DNA of 64,000 bases from Mesostigma viride (lineage: Eukaryota; Streptophyta; Mesostigmatophyceae; Mesostigmatales; Mesostigmataceae). Each line of letters opens with the position of its first letter. Within the stretch, counting starts at the first letter, position 1. This document shows, piece by piece, positions 1-49,155 of the stretch. Where the stretch lies: NCBI GenBank assembly GCA_009746045.1, contig RPFO01000130.1, positions 2,016,125-2,080,124 of the forward strand. The letters run 5' to 3'. Both the position numbers and the translations under genes were made by a program. The notes beneath the pieces were generated by a model, which saw only the letters and a list, made by a program, of their open reading frames with translations, was not told where the DNA came from and did not search any database.

Positions 1-433
1 AAAATCGTGCGCCCAGGACAGACCAAACTGCGACAAATGCAATCGCACGCCAGCCCCCTTTGCAGCCTAAACATGGGGCTGCCTTGCCAAGCCGTAGAAT
101 GTAAGGGAACTACCAAGGGAAGGGACTGCAGGGCAATATCAACTTCGCTGAGATGTGCACTCTGTTCATTTGGCGCACGCTGTCCAGGGCCTGCGCTCTG
201 ACTGTTGCCTGCGCTCTAACTGCTGCCTGCGCTCTACCTATTGCCTGTGCTGTACCTACTGCCTGCCCTCTAACTGTCGTCTGTGCTATACCTAGTGCGT
301 GCGCTCAATCAAACTCCCCGCATGTGCCCTTCCGCCACACAACTCCTCACATCCTTGCATCCATGCCCCTCCCTTTCTGGATGATCTCATGCCTCCACCG
401 CACCTTCCATCCATGCACCCGCCCCCCCCTCAC
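1..433 (-). other. Intron of kinase-PP2C gene, with short tandem repeats
   Basis: Sequence beyond the exon 8 donor. Positions about 190-310 carry four or five diverged copies of a GCCTGCGCTCTAACT-like unit. I could not recognise the next PP2C exon here, so it probably lies outside the window. Confidence 0.5.
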
Positions 434-1286
434 CTCGGTGGCCATCAAACACCGCCAGCAAATGCGCGTCCTCATAGCCGCCAAACCCCTCCATAAACAC
501 ATGCCGGTCCTCCATATGATCCCTCCGCCCGATGTTCTCAAACACGCCCCCGTTGACAAGCGGGCCCTGCCACCCATCACCCTCGGTCGCCCCCGCGTCC
601 CCTACCACAGCTCCACCCCAGTCGCCCCCGCTGTCCACCCGATCCCCTTGCATTACTCCCCCAAGCCCACGAGGTTCCCTCGAACCCGAACCCGCTCCCC
701 CAGGAACCGTAGACTCTGCCGACACGGACGATGATGGCGTCGCACCGCTGCTGCCCTTGACATCCGCAACCCAGGGCGAGAGAGGGGCAGGCTCCGACTC
801 CATCATCCCCAGGGTCCCCCCTGCGCCGGCCCCCTGGACCAACAGCGCGGTCGTCCCTGGGCCATGCACCACGGGGGCGGTGGTATTAAGAGGGCAGCCC
901 CCGGAGAGCTGCCGGGCGGCCACGCCCCAGTCGTCGGACAGCGACCCCCTGCGCATGCGCTTCCTCCCTGGGATCGCGTCCAGCTCGGGTCCGAGCCCAT
1001 CGCTGGCCGCCGCGACCGCCACCGGGTCCTCCCCCGCCGCCAGGGAGGTCACCAGGGGGGACTCGGCGAGGGAGGCGGCGGCCGCGTCTTGGATGGTCGC
1101 GAGCGATTCTAGCAGCTGCGACGCGGAGGGCCGGTCGAACGGGTCGGAGGACCAGCAGGCCTGGAGGAGGGAGCGCAGGCGCGCGGGCACGCGCGAGGGG
1201 GGGGGGAGCACCGGGCGCAGGCCCTTTGTGGTGATCGCGGTGGACAGGTCCTGCTGGCTGAAGTTCATCTCGAGAATCGTGTGGCA
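434..1286 (-). CDS. Kinase-PP2C gene, exon 8 (kinase C-terminus, linker, PP2C start)
   Basis: The acceptor ends in GCGCCCAG at 1288-1287 behind a pyrimidine tract (a G-rich run on the plus strand). The exon opens with CHTILEMN, kinase subdomain X-XI. A Ser/Gly/Ala-rich linker follows, then the first PP2C metal-site motifs (HMED and FDGHRG). The donor after 434 is GTGAGG and splits the Gly codon after FDGHR. At 853 nt it is much the longest exon of the gene. Confidence 0.85.
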
Positions 1287-4200
1287 CTGGGCGCGGGGGG
1301 GGGAGGGGGGGGGGGGGAGGAGGGCAGAGCACAGGTGGTGCCGCGGACACCATGGTGGTGGTGAAGAGGAGGCGCTGGATTCAACATGTTCCCAATCAAA
1401 CCCCACCGCAAGGGGGTTGCCTTGCAAAGCCCTAGTATGATGATTCCTTGGCTGAAGCGGCACCATGACAGGACCACAACAGGAGTCCCAAGATCGAGTA
1501 ATCTCAGGATTTGCCATGCTTGAGACCACAATAATGGAGCAAGAGTGCACACACGTGGCAGACCGCCTGTAGAGGACTTGGTGTCTGCCAGTAAGAAGAG
1601 GATGATTTCAAGAACGGAGATGATAGTAAGAAGAGGGGATAGTAAGAAGGGGATGATGTCGAGAACGGAGATGGTGGTGGCTATCTGAACAAGCTGATTA
1701 TGGATGCCTGATATTCTAGCTAAGGCAGGTTCACTTCAGGGCTTGGTTCGTATATAGGGCTCCATTATTATACAGGGCTTCATAACTATATAGGGCTTCA
1801 TAACTACATAGGGCTTCATAACTATACAGGGCTCCATTATTATACAGGGCTTCATAACTACATAGGGCTTCATTCGCGATTACTTTCTCCGCATGCGGCC
1901 ATTTCCACGCACGTACTGACTACTCTACCTCCAAGAACAGACGTCCGCACAGGCTTGACGACACATGTGCTTCGTTCCCTGCCCGCGATGCTAACAGAGT
2001 ACTGTTACAGAGGGTAGCAATAAAGAACATGCTTGCAGCCCTTAGCACTAGGCAGTGTGTCTTGGGGCGCCGTGGGGGGGGGAAGAGGGAGAAGGGGACA
2101 CAGCGGCAGGGACCGCGACTGGCGACGCATACATGGGCACTGACCCACGGGCCTGCCACTGTTGGCGTCAGTGAAGCAGTCAGCTACACGAGCCTCACCT
2201 GGGCGTCCGTGAAGCAGTCAGAGAACGGCACGGTGCCCGTGCACATCTCACTGCGCCACCAGCATCCGGCACACCGTTTCCCACCAGGTCGGGGCCGTGA
2301 CACGCACATCCGATCAGTTTCAAGCCATTCCAACGCACAAGTAGCCATGCCAAAAAAACGCGATGCCAAAAAAGGTAATGCCAAAGCATGTCAGTGCGTC
2401 ATTGGATAGTGCCCCCACCTCCCCCGATGCAGTCCAGACCTCCACATTGCGGGCCCACAGGGCTTTAAGGGGTGAGGGCAACCGAACATTTGGATCGTCA
2501 AAACCACGTGACTGCATGGGGAAACAGGGCGTAAGCAATTTAAACAGCAAATGCAGGTAGCCCTGTCGGCCCCCCCCCAAAAAAGCGAGCGGCTATCAGT
2601 TACCAAGCGCAAAGTCCTTGGGTGCTTGGAAAGCTGTTCTGAAATGCCCATGAACGCATGGCAGTGGCAGTGGCGTGGTGGTAGTGGCGGTGGCGCAGGG
2701 GCAGGGGCAAGAGCCAGGGAGAAGGCAGGGGGGCGTGGGGAGGGGATGCGAGGCAGAGGCAGCAGGGCGAGTGGAGATGCATGCTCACTTGGCAATGCCA
2801 TGACTCTCGAAAGGTGGTGGCGATGACAGTGAACTTCGTGGCAGAGCAGCTGTGCTGCGCTTGGGATCTTCATGGTTCTGATACTCAGAATAGTTATAAT
2901 AGTTCGTATTAATACGATTACATTGTGAAAAAGTATGAAGTTCGCAACTCTCCACACAGTGATGCCAGCACACTCCACGGTGAGATAGCCAGACGATTCC
3001 CAGATTCCTCGAGACCCAGATACAGTCCATGAAGCCGCAGCCGCACGATGCCCAGTCTATGGTTCCCTGTTGGAGCACAGCCGCCTGAGGACGGAGGACC
3101 AGCTGCCTAGAGCAGCGATGAACCAATAAATAAGCACGTGACGGCGTCACGTGGGTGCCAATACAGAGTAAAAGAACCTTCGACCCTATATACACAACGA
3201 GAAGGAGGGAGGGCGCCCTAGCTTCTCTCACTGCCACAAGGGGGCAGGCCACAGGGAGCAGCGATAGGACACATAGACGACAGGCAGGGCACCGTCAGCC
3301 ACCTTCATGGCCCAGCTGACAGCGGCCAACACCAGTGGCAGACAGCAGGGTGGACACCATGCCATGTGTTGACCGCTGCTGAGATCGAGGTCTGTTCTTG
3401 GTGTGCAGACCTGGAAATAGGTCATCTAGGTGGCGGACCTACTGGAAATAAAAGGGCCAGGCTAACTGTGACCTTAATTTGGGCAAAAAAGAGGGGTAAA
3501 AGAACAGGCGAAAACCGCAGCGTATGGTCGTCTGCTGGCCACGCTATGGCCATCCAAGTCTGGGGTGATCCGTGTCCACTCTAGGTCCAGTCTACTACAA
3601 TGACCTACTACAGTGCGATCGCGAGGCAAGTCTGGCACAACCAGGGATCATACAATGTCCAGTCTACTGCATACAGTGACCTACGAAAGTGCAATGGCCA
3701 GCATATACTTTGTCCAACTTCCTGCAAGCGCAATCCGTACAAACCGGTACAGTGACCTGCTTGGTACTGCGACCTTACTTAAGTGTGATGGCCAGGCTGT
3801 AGATGTCTGATTTGGCTGTCGCCACCTGGCGGAAGAGGACCTCCTGTGGAGACCGAGCACACACGCATTGTGCATAGGGGTTGAAGGTTCCTGTATTGGT
3901 ACCCACGTGGCGCAGTCTACGTGCTGTTCATGCACGCATTGGTGGAGGCCGTCAACAGCTGGATTGGCTCAAAGGCATCCACGGAGCGTAGATCTATGCT
4001 TCTAAAGCTCCACTACGCGACGCACCTGAGTACACGCTCCGCCAATATAACATACTCCGACCGAGAAGGCGAAAAGACAAGGCATTGGCATGTTGTCGTG
4101 GCCCCTGGCGGTGAAAAAACGGATTAGACAATCTTCCTACCCCAGCTCCCATACATGCAGCACGCCTCCATGTGCTCCCCATTGCCAATAATAGATGAAA

Positions 4201-7200
4201 CAGGGACAATGGAAGTGGTTCCAAAAATAGACCTCACCGGCGCCATGTACTGCAGCGTGCCGACCATGTGCTCCTTGTGGAAGCCACCTGTCGGCTTCCC
4301 CTTGGCCTTGGCGGACCAGTTGGCGGCCGTCGCCTGCTGCAGGCTGCTCTCAGCGACCGCGAGGCCATAGTCGGTGATGCGGGCGCGATGGTCCGCGTCC
4401 AGCTGGCAGGGTGGCAAAGGGAGGACATGAATAGAGCAAAGGGAGGACGGATAGAGAGCAAAAGAGAGGTCATACAAACATAGGTCAAGGGGAGATCATA
4501 TACCAGCGCTGCATTGTGCTATCATCATCTTCTGTCATCATGTACTAGCGCTGCATAGTGCTATCATCATCTTCTGTCATCATGTACCAGCGCTGCATAG
4601 TGCTATCATCATCTTCTGTCATCATGTACCAGCGCTACATAGCAAGGCCAGGGCATGTATAGCAACGGGAGGACGGGGGTTGGGTTGCAAAGAAAGGATA
4701 AATATGGCTGGGTTACACCAACTTACATTAATCAGAAGGGCAAAGATGAGAAACCGACTGGCAACTGGAACATGGAACTCCGAGCTAGGGATGATGTATA
4801 TATATAGAGAGAGAGCAAGGTAAGCTAAGTGCAATTATAGCACATATTAAATTAAATTATAACATGCCTCCGTTGGGAGATCATGTAGCACATATGCGGA
4901 TAGTATATACATCCAAAGAGGATGGTACATTAGGGGATCGATTACACGTGTGAAGCACGAAACCGGAACAACCCTAACCACCCTAACAACCCCAACCACC
5001 CTAACCACCCTAACCACCCTAACCACCCTAACAAACCTAACCACCCTAACAAACCTAACAAACCTAACCACCCTAACAAACCTAACCACCCTAACAAACA
5101 TAACCACCCTAACAAACATAACCACCCTAACAAACCTAACAAACCTAACCACCCTAACCACCCTAACCACCCTAACAACCCCAACCACCCTAACCACCCT
5201 AACCACCCTAACCACCCTAACAAACCTAACCACCCTAACAAACCTAACAAACCTAACCACCCTAACAAACCTAACCACCCTAACAAACATAACCACCCTA
5301 ACAAACATAACCACCCTAACAAACCTAACAAACCTAACCACCCTAACCACCCTAACCACCCTAACCACCCTAACCGCCCTAACCACCCTAACCGCCCTAA
5401 CCACCCTAACCACCCTAACCACCCTAACCACCCTAACCACCCTAACCACCCTAACAAACCTAACCACCCTAACAAACATAACCACCCTAACAAACATAAC
5501 CACCCTAACAAACCTAACCACCCTAACAAACCTAACTACCAAGACAGCCAGCCAACACAACAAGCGACTAGTACGGGCAAGTACAGTTATAGAGCATACT
5601 AGGTATAGAGCATACTAGGGTTACAGTTATAGAGCATACTAGGGTCACCCAAAATTACCCAAAATTGGGAGAACACAAAGGGTCAGGGCTGAGGTACAGT
5701 AAAACCGGCGATACGTACACCAAGTACTACAAAGTCCTACACAGCGTGGTGCTGTCCATAACGTCACCTTGGTGGAACTTGAGATCGAAAGCAACGTGAG
5801 CAGCAGCTTTTCCTTCCCCTCCATGGGCCCCAATGCAAAGCCCCTGGAGGGTGAGGGCTTTGGCGATTCCAGCGTGCCATTGACGTTGTCGTGCTGTGTA
5901 CACTATGGCGTGATGAGGTGCACCCCCCCTTTGATGTTTGCGAGTCTCAGGTTTAAGTATGGCGTGATAAGGTGCACCCCCCCTTTGATGTTTACGAGTC
6001 TCAGGTTTAAGTATGGCGTGATACGGTGCACCCCCCCTTTGATGTTTACGAGTCTCAGGTTTAAGTATGGCGTGATGAGGTACACCCCCCCTTTGATGTT
6101 TACGAGTCTCAGGTTTAAGTATGGCGTGATGAGGTACACCCCCCTTTGATGTTTACGAGTCTCAGGTTTAAGTATGGCGTGATAAGGTGCACCCCCCCTT
6201 TGATGTTTACGAGTCTCAGGTTTAAGTATGGCGTGATAAGGTGCACCCCCCTTTGATGTTTACGAGTCTCAGGTTTAAGTATGGCGTGATAAGGTGCACC
6301 CCCCCTTTGATGTTTACGAGTCTCAGGTTTAAGTATGGCGTGATCAGGTGCACCCCCCCTTTGATGTTTACGAGTCTCAGGTTTAAGTATGGCGTGATGA
6401 GGTACACCCCCCCTTTGATGTTTACGAGTCTCAGGTTTAAGTATGGCGTGATAAGGTGCACCCCCCCTTTGATGTTTACGAGTCTCAGGTTTAAGTATGG
6501 CGTGATAAGGTGCACCCCCCCTTTGATGTTTACGAGTCTCAGGTTTAAGTATGGCGTGATAAGGTGCATCCCCCTTTGATGTTTACGAGTCTCAGGTTTA
6601 AGTATGGCGTGATAAGGTGCACCCCCCCTTTGATGTTTACGAGTCTCAGGTTTAAGTATGGCGTGATAAGGTGCACCCCCCCTTTGATGTTTACGAGTCT
6701 CAGGTTTAAGTATGGCGTGATAAGGTGCACCCCCCTTTGATGTTTACGAGTCTCAGGTTTAAGTATGGCGTGATAAGGTGCACCCCCCTTTGATGTTTAC
6801 GAGTCTCAGGTTTAAGTATGGCGTGATAAGGTGCACCCCCCCTTTGATGTTTACGAGTCTCAGGTTTAAGTATGGCGTGATAAGGTGCACCCCCCCTTTG
6901 ATGTTTACGAGTCTCAGGTTTAAGTATGGCGTGATAAGGTGCACCCCCCCTTTGATGTTTACGAGTCTCAGGTTTAAGTATGGCGTGATAAGGTGCACCC
7001 CCCCTTTGATGTTTGCGAGTCTCAGGTTTAAGTATGGCGTGATAAGGTGCACCCCCCCTTTGATGTTTACGAGTCTCAGGTTTAAGTATGGCGTGATAAG
7101 GTGCACCCCCCTTTGATGTTTACGAGTCTCAGGTTTAAGTATGGCGTGATACGGTGCACCCCCCCTTTGATGTTTACGAGTCTCGGGTTTAAGTATGGCG

Positions 7201-9960
7201 TGATTAGGTGCACCCCCCCTTTGATGTTTACGAGTCTCAGGTTTAAGTATGGCGTGATACGGTGCACCCCCCCTTTGATGTTTACGAGTCTCAGGTTTAA
7301 GATCATGAGACCCTGGATTTGACCTCTACTAGTAGTATAATTGTAGTAGAATGTAGTAGAAATTAGTATAAAAGAATCACAGTAGTAAGATTCTTTAAGA
7401 TCGTGAGCCCTGGATTGGTCGGACCCCTTTCTTAAACATAGGGGGGGGGGGGGGTACTATTCATGCATGCATGCCGTCGCATCGCATGATGCCTACCATC
7501 ACATACAATACGGCAGCATGGTTCAGCTGCGGTTGCCACCTGCTCGCACACGCAGTCATTAACAGACATCTTGCCTCAATCAAGGTACCCTGCTCCAGCC
7601 CCACTTCCATGTACCTACGACAATAACAAGGCAGGACGCGTGCTGGTATGGAGTGCCATGCCCCAGCCCTACCAGGAAGTTAGATGCCAAAAAAAAGCGC
7701 GACTGCTCCGCCCTTGCTCCAACCCTACCAGCATGCTGGTTGGCTTAAGGTCATTGTGCAGAATGCTTTGTAGGTAATGAGCATGACAAATGCTACTGTA
7801 TACAAATGTGTTAGTATAAGGTAACACGCTTGCACCCTCAACATATAATATACAATACAATTTACAAGTGTGTTAGTAGAAGGTAACGCGCTCGCGCCCT
7901 CGCCATATCTAATACTACATAACAAATTACTAGTGTGCTAGTATAAGGCAACGAGCTCGCGCCCTCACCATATCTAATACTACATAACAAATTACTAGTG
8001 TGCTAGTATAAGGCTACAAGCTCGCACCCTCACCAAGATGTTGGACGGCTTCAAGTCGCGGTGGACGATGCCTTGCGCGTGGAGGTACTCCAGCCCGCTG
8101 GCTGCAGGGACGGCGGCAGGCATTAATATATAGTGGTAAGTAAAGAAAACAAACACATGCCACGGATTGAATCGTTTGGTATAGGGTTGTAGGGTAATAC
8201 GTCTCTAAGGTTAAGGTGCGCGTGTTCTGGGGATGGGGTCTGAGGGATGATGCCACGTTTTAGAACGTGGCGTACAGGTTTCTGAGTTTTACAGAGGTTT
8301 TGGGGGTTAGGTTTAAGCGTTCAGGTTTTGGACGCCATGATTCCATCTCAAGCCCGACAAGCCCCTGAGCATGTGCAAACGGCACTTATGCGGGCGTGTC
8401 AACACGACTTATGGGCACGGACAAGGGGCACTTATGGCGGGCGTGTCAACACGACTTATGGGCACGGACAAGGGGCACTTATGCGGGCGTGTCAACACGA
8501 CTTATGGGCACGGACAAGGGGCGCTAGTGCACACATGGACTTCACGACCGGTGCATGGCGCAAGCTCGACAGCAAATGGTGGGGCAGGTGACACCGGTGC
8601 ATGGTGCAAGAGTGAGGGACATGGCGCAAGAGTGAGGGGCACAGGTGCAAGAGTGAGGGGCACCGGAGCAAGAGTGAGGGGCACCAGTACAAGAGTGAGG
8701 GGCACCGGTGCAAGAGTGAGGGGCACCGGTGCAAGACAGCACGGCGTGTGGGGGAACCTGGCATGGGTGTTGAACCTGTGCACACGTGGACGGTGCCGGT
8801 GGTCTCATCTGCACATACCAGTACCGCCGAGTACATGAAATGATGATGGTGAATCATGCTGAGAGGGGCGATTGTAATGACGATATAACGTTGAGGTTAA
8901 TAGCAGAGCAATGGTTGTGCAATCCATTCCTAGTCAGGCTATAGCCAAGCAGACACTATAGCCAAGCAGACACTATAGCCAAGCTGTCCAAGTGGGAGAG
9001 CCAGTGCTAAGCTTCCTGCACACGATGCAGCCAGACATGCAGCACACAAGCTGCACAAGGCACCGACAAGGTCAGTTAATATAAGTAAATAACGGTCTTT
9101 CAAAGGCTGGCAGTCTGCTGGGGAGTGCATCGCCATTCTCACGCCAGGTGGGGTATGTGCGTGGCAAAAACCAGACGTACAAGTCTGTGGATGTGCTTCA
9201 TTTACGGTTACGGAAATGTAAGAAATAAAGCCATAGTAAGGCTTTGCAAACGCGTCATACTCACTGACGTCAATGGCAATTTTTATGAAGGACGCCCAAT
9301 TCGGTCTCCAACCTCGCTCGTGCAGCGCCTCCGCCAGACTTCCGTTGTCACATAGCTCGTAGAGAAGGTAGTAGTCAGGAGGATAGGCCCGCGCCGCCAA
9401 CAAGGTGGAGATTTGGGGGTGATTCAGCCCACTGCGCCAGGACAACCATCCGCAGGACAGATTTTAGCACGGCAGTTTGACGGCATATTTAATTTACAGT
9501 ACAACCATACAATTTTACATTTAAAGACCATAAACTGACGATCATGATTTGCTTTGGGCAAAGCCAGGGAGGCAAAACCTCACCATTGTAGTGACAGTTC
9601 TTTGTGGAAACGTGCTATGTCCTCCGCTGTCTGCAGGCGTGGTTTCTTCGCCGCCACGGCCGCACCGTTCCAAATAGCCCTGTACACTGTACTCTCGGCA
9701 CCTGCACCGGCACGCTCACAACATGGCAGCATTCGTAACCACGTGGCTGCATGTTAGCAAATTACATTCGGGAAATGCCGAATTGGGCTAAGAACACTGC
9801 ATTTTCGAGGATGTGGCAAAAGTGCCGTATACTTCATATAGTCATCGGCGTTACCTTCAGATAAGAGTTCTTGAATTTTAATGTCGGTTGCCGGCACGTC
9901 CAAAGGAATACTATCGCTCTTGCAACATCCCCTTACGCACGAGCTCGACCGTGCAGCCAT
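434..9960 (-). CDS. Protein kinase / PP2C phosphatase fusion, At2g40860-like, 3' part outside window
   Basis: Eight exons read on the minus strand and join in phase: 9960-9855, 9701-9584, 9431-9265, 8101-8034, 4402-4238, 3843-3779, 2250-2199 and 1286-434, about 531 residues so far. The kinase half is complete: glycine-loop equivalent [15 protein letters not shown] (Lys about 54), catalytic loop HRDLKPSN (144-151), DYG in place of DFG (164-166), GTLQYMAPE, then ACW..DP..RP (290-300). A linker of about 190 residues leads to the PP2C start with GRRDHMED and AVFDGHRG; the remaining PP2C motifs lie left of position 434. The same order and many of the same words ([22 protein letters not shown]) occur in the plant kinase/PP2C-like protein At2g40860, as I remember it. 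Start chosen at 9960 because it sits just before CVRGCC, as in the plant protein; an in-frame Met at 10158 is possible. The role of the family is poorly known; a signalling protein with opposing activities is inferred. Confidence 0.9.
1757..1872. repeat. 18-bp tandem repeat (TAGGGCTTCATAACTACA type)
   Basis: About six to seven imperfect copies in intron 7 of the kinase-PP2C gene (2198-1287). Apart from this array I see nothing recognisable in that intron. Confidence 0.8.
2251..3778 (-). other. Intron 6 of kinase-PP2C gene
   Basis: It lies between the exon ending in AA (donor GTAAGG at 3778) and the exon starting with T GAG (acceptor at 2252-2251). The split AA|T codon gives Asn. No further coding block or mobile element was recognised. 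Confidence 0.6.
4497..4645. repeat. 42-bp tandem repeat in intron 4
   Basis: About 3.5 near-identical copies of a unit running from GTACCAGCGCTGC to TCTTCTGTCATCAT, just upstream (gene sense) of kinase exon 5. Confidence 0.85.
4968..5538. repeat. Telomere-like 9-bp minisatellite (CCACCCTAA family)
   Basis: About 570 bp of CCACCCTAA units alternating with CAAACCTAA variants, with longer higher-order blocks repeated inside. On the minus strand the core is TTAGGG. It lies in intron 4 of the kinase-PP2C gene. The open frames through it are artefacts of the 9-bp period. Confidence 0.9.
5905..7303. repeat. 54-bp minisatellite, about 26 copies
   Basis: Unit of 54 bp beginning AAGTATGGCGTGATAAGGTG and ending GAGTCTCAGGTTT, with few substitutions and occasional one-base loss in the C run. 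The period is a multiple of three, so both strands give long 18-residue repeat frames; these are not genes. It lies in intron 4 of the kinase-PP2C gene. Confidence 0.95.
7795..8033. repeat. About 68-bp tandem repeat abutting the exon 4 donor
   Basis: Three to four imperfect copies containing AATTACTAGTGTGCTAGTATAAGG. On the minus strand each copy carries a GGTGAGGG-like string, so the true exon 4 donor (at 8033) is followed downstream by look-alike donors. Confidence 0.75.
8370..8530. repeat. 46-bp tandem repeat in intron 3
   Basis: Three to four copies of a unit containing GCGTGTCAACACGACTTATG and GGCACGGACAAGG. The frames across it are not credible genes. Confidence 0.85.
8600..8738. repeat. 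21-bp tandem repeat in intron 3
   Basis: About seven copies of GCAAGAGTGAGGGGCACCGG-like units, followed by unremarkable intron sequence up to exon 3 of the kinase-PP2C gene. Confidence 0.85.
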
Positions 9961-10827
9961 TGTGGCCTCAACTACTTGCACTCCGTGCACCTCGGTTTCA
10001 TAAACATGTAATGGCGAACTCGGCAGTGATTGCACGTTGACGATGGGGACATGAAGCTCGGAACGAAATATGTTTACCAGGGCTAAATGGCGACTAGAGT
10101 GGACGCGCGTCACCCGCCTGCTGTGCCATGACACAGGTGATGGTTCAGTTGGGTCCACGACAGTTGGGTATTTGAGGCTTGAATTATTTGCTAGTATCGC
10201 TGCTCTACCAGGGCTCTACGGTAATAATGAGCTCAGCTAAGGAAAACGGTCCTGACTCGGCAGTTAATTTGGTGAACAACAACGACAAGAAGAAGAACAA
10301 CAACAACCGCAGTTAATTTGGAGACCGTTATCCGTTCATCTTCGTGACTTCATTCGGCGCCACCTGGCCATACCAGACGAACTTCCGCAGAAGTACCGTC
10401 CCGGCCAGATTTTCGGAGCACCCAGTAATGATTAATGAACCCATCCTCCTTGCATCCTCGGTAGCTTGCGCGCGGATGCGCGCAGGTGCGCGAACTTTTT
10501 TCTGAGTTGGTCAACCAGCCCTGATACAAGATCTGCGAATTATGCGTGAACAGTAATCAGATGTCATAACCTTTTACCATTTTCGACACCGTACTGTAGC
10601 TGTGCGATAATTTTTTTTCTGAGTTGCTCAGTCAGCCCTGATGCAAAAGTTGCAAATTGTGCGTGAAGAGTAAACAGATGTAACCCTCAGTACCGTTTTC
10701 GAAACGGTACTGGTAGGGACTAGCAAACCCTTGCTCACTTTGTTGGGGTGTTCTTGATTGAGGGGTCAGAATGCAGAAAAAGATTGTCGGCGATGATTTG
10801 AGTTGACGTCCTTTATCGCATTCAAGC
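9961..10827. promoter_or_regulatory. Shared upstream region of divergent kinase-PP2C and Dicer genes
   Basis: The two start codons (9960 minus, 10828 plus) are 867 bp apart and point away from each other. The region must hold both 5' leaders and promoters. No TATA box could be assigned with confidence. It contains an imperfect duplication at 10497-10710 (listed separately). Confidence 0.6.
10497..10710. repeat. Imperfect ~114-bp tandem duplication upstream of Dicer
   Basis: The blocks at 10497-10600 and 10612-10710 share TTTTTTCTGAGTTG, CAGCCCTGAT, TGCGTGAA and the TTTTCGA..CGGTACTG-type end, with moderate divergence. It lies 120-330 bp before the Dicer start codon. Confidence 0.75.
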
Positions 10828-48322
<37,495 letters not shown>

Positions 48323-48929
48323 CTTTTTGTGCTCCAACTTTCGTTAATATAACTTCATGTCTTTTATGTGTGTGCAGGCTATGCTTCTTGTCAAAGCTTC
48401 TGCCCATTGTTGGTGCTCCAAAATCTCGCTGCTAGTTATAACCTGCATGATGAAAGACATCAGGGACAGTACAACTGTTGACATCAGGGACAGTACAGCT
48501 GTTGTGGAGGCGCGCACCTGCTAATGGGCAGTAATTTTTTCACGCATACGCAGTGGTGCTAACACCTGGACACTCCTGGCCCCCAGGAACAAACGCCCTG
48601 ATCACGCAATTTTTTTTTCTATCTGAACCATCTAGGTCTCGCTCTGAACGTTAGCCAGCCATTGTTCTTAACGGCTACACATTTCCACGTCCATTCATTT
48701 CCATCGTCGTGAATGACTCAACAAACGCGGATACAATAACAGCAGGCTCGAGCTACCATTGTCCGGATTCTCCAGATTTCTGGCCAGCGCTGTTTGTCTC
48801 ATTGATACGGCCCGTATCATCGCATGTATGAAGAAAATGGTGTGCGATGTATTGTGTGGTATGTGCCAGGAATATTGTCGCTCAGTCACGTAAAACGTCA
48901 GTAATCCAAAGCTGCCTGAACATCACTAC
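48323..48929 (+). other. Dicer 3' flank
   Basis: Downstream of the Dicer stop. Contains a short duplicated GACATCAGGGACAGTACA near 48460-48500. No TGTAA polyadenylation signal of the chlorophyte type was found in the first 600 bp, and no gene was recognised. Confidence 0.4.
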
Positions 48930-49155
48930 TTACAATATTTCGGTATAGGTGGGCCATCAACCTGACGCCTCGCCGTGCGCCACATGGGCGAACCCCAGCT
49001 GGTCAACGCTCGGCTCCTTGTGGCCACTTTTCATTCGGTGAAGGGCCACTCGACCTACGCCCTGACGGTTGGCGTCGGTTACGCACCCCACTCCGGCCAC
49101 CCAGAACAAGATCGCAAGGACTTCTTTGCTGAGCTGGCGAACGGCATCCCTTAGA

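Noticed and set aside
4847-5618. Val/Arg-, Leu/Gly- and Thr-rich proteins of about 200 residues
   Set aside because: All are translations of the 9-bp telomere-like array in an intron; no start context, domain or codon signal.
5769-7322. Long frames on both strands encoding an 18-residue repeat protein
   Set aside because: The 54-bp minisatellite has a period divisible by three, so frames stay open by arithmetic. The array lies in an intron and has one-base deletions in the C run that shift the frame.
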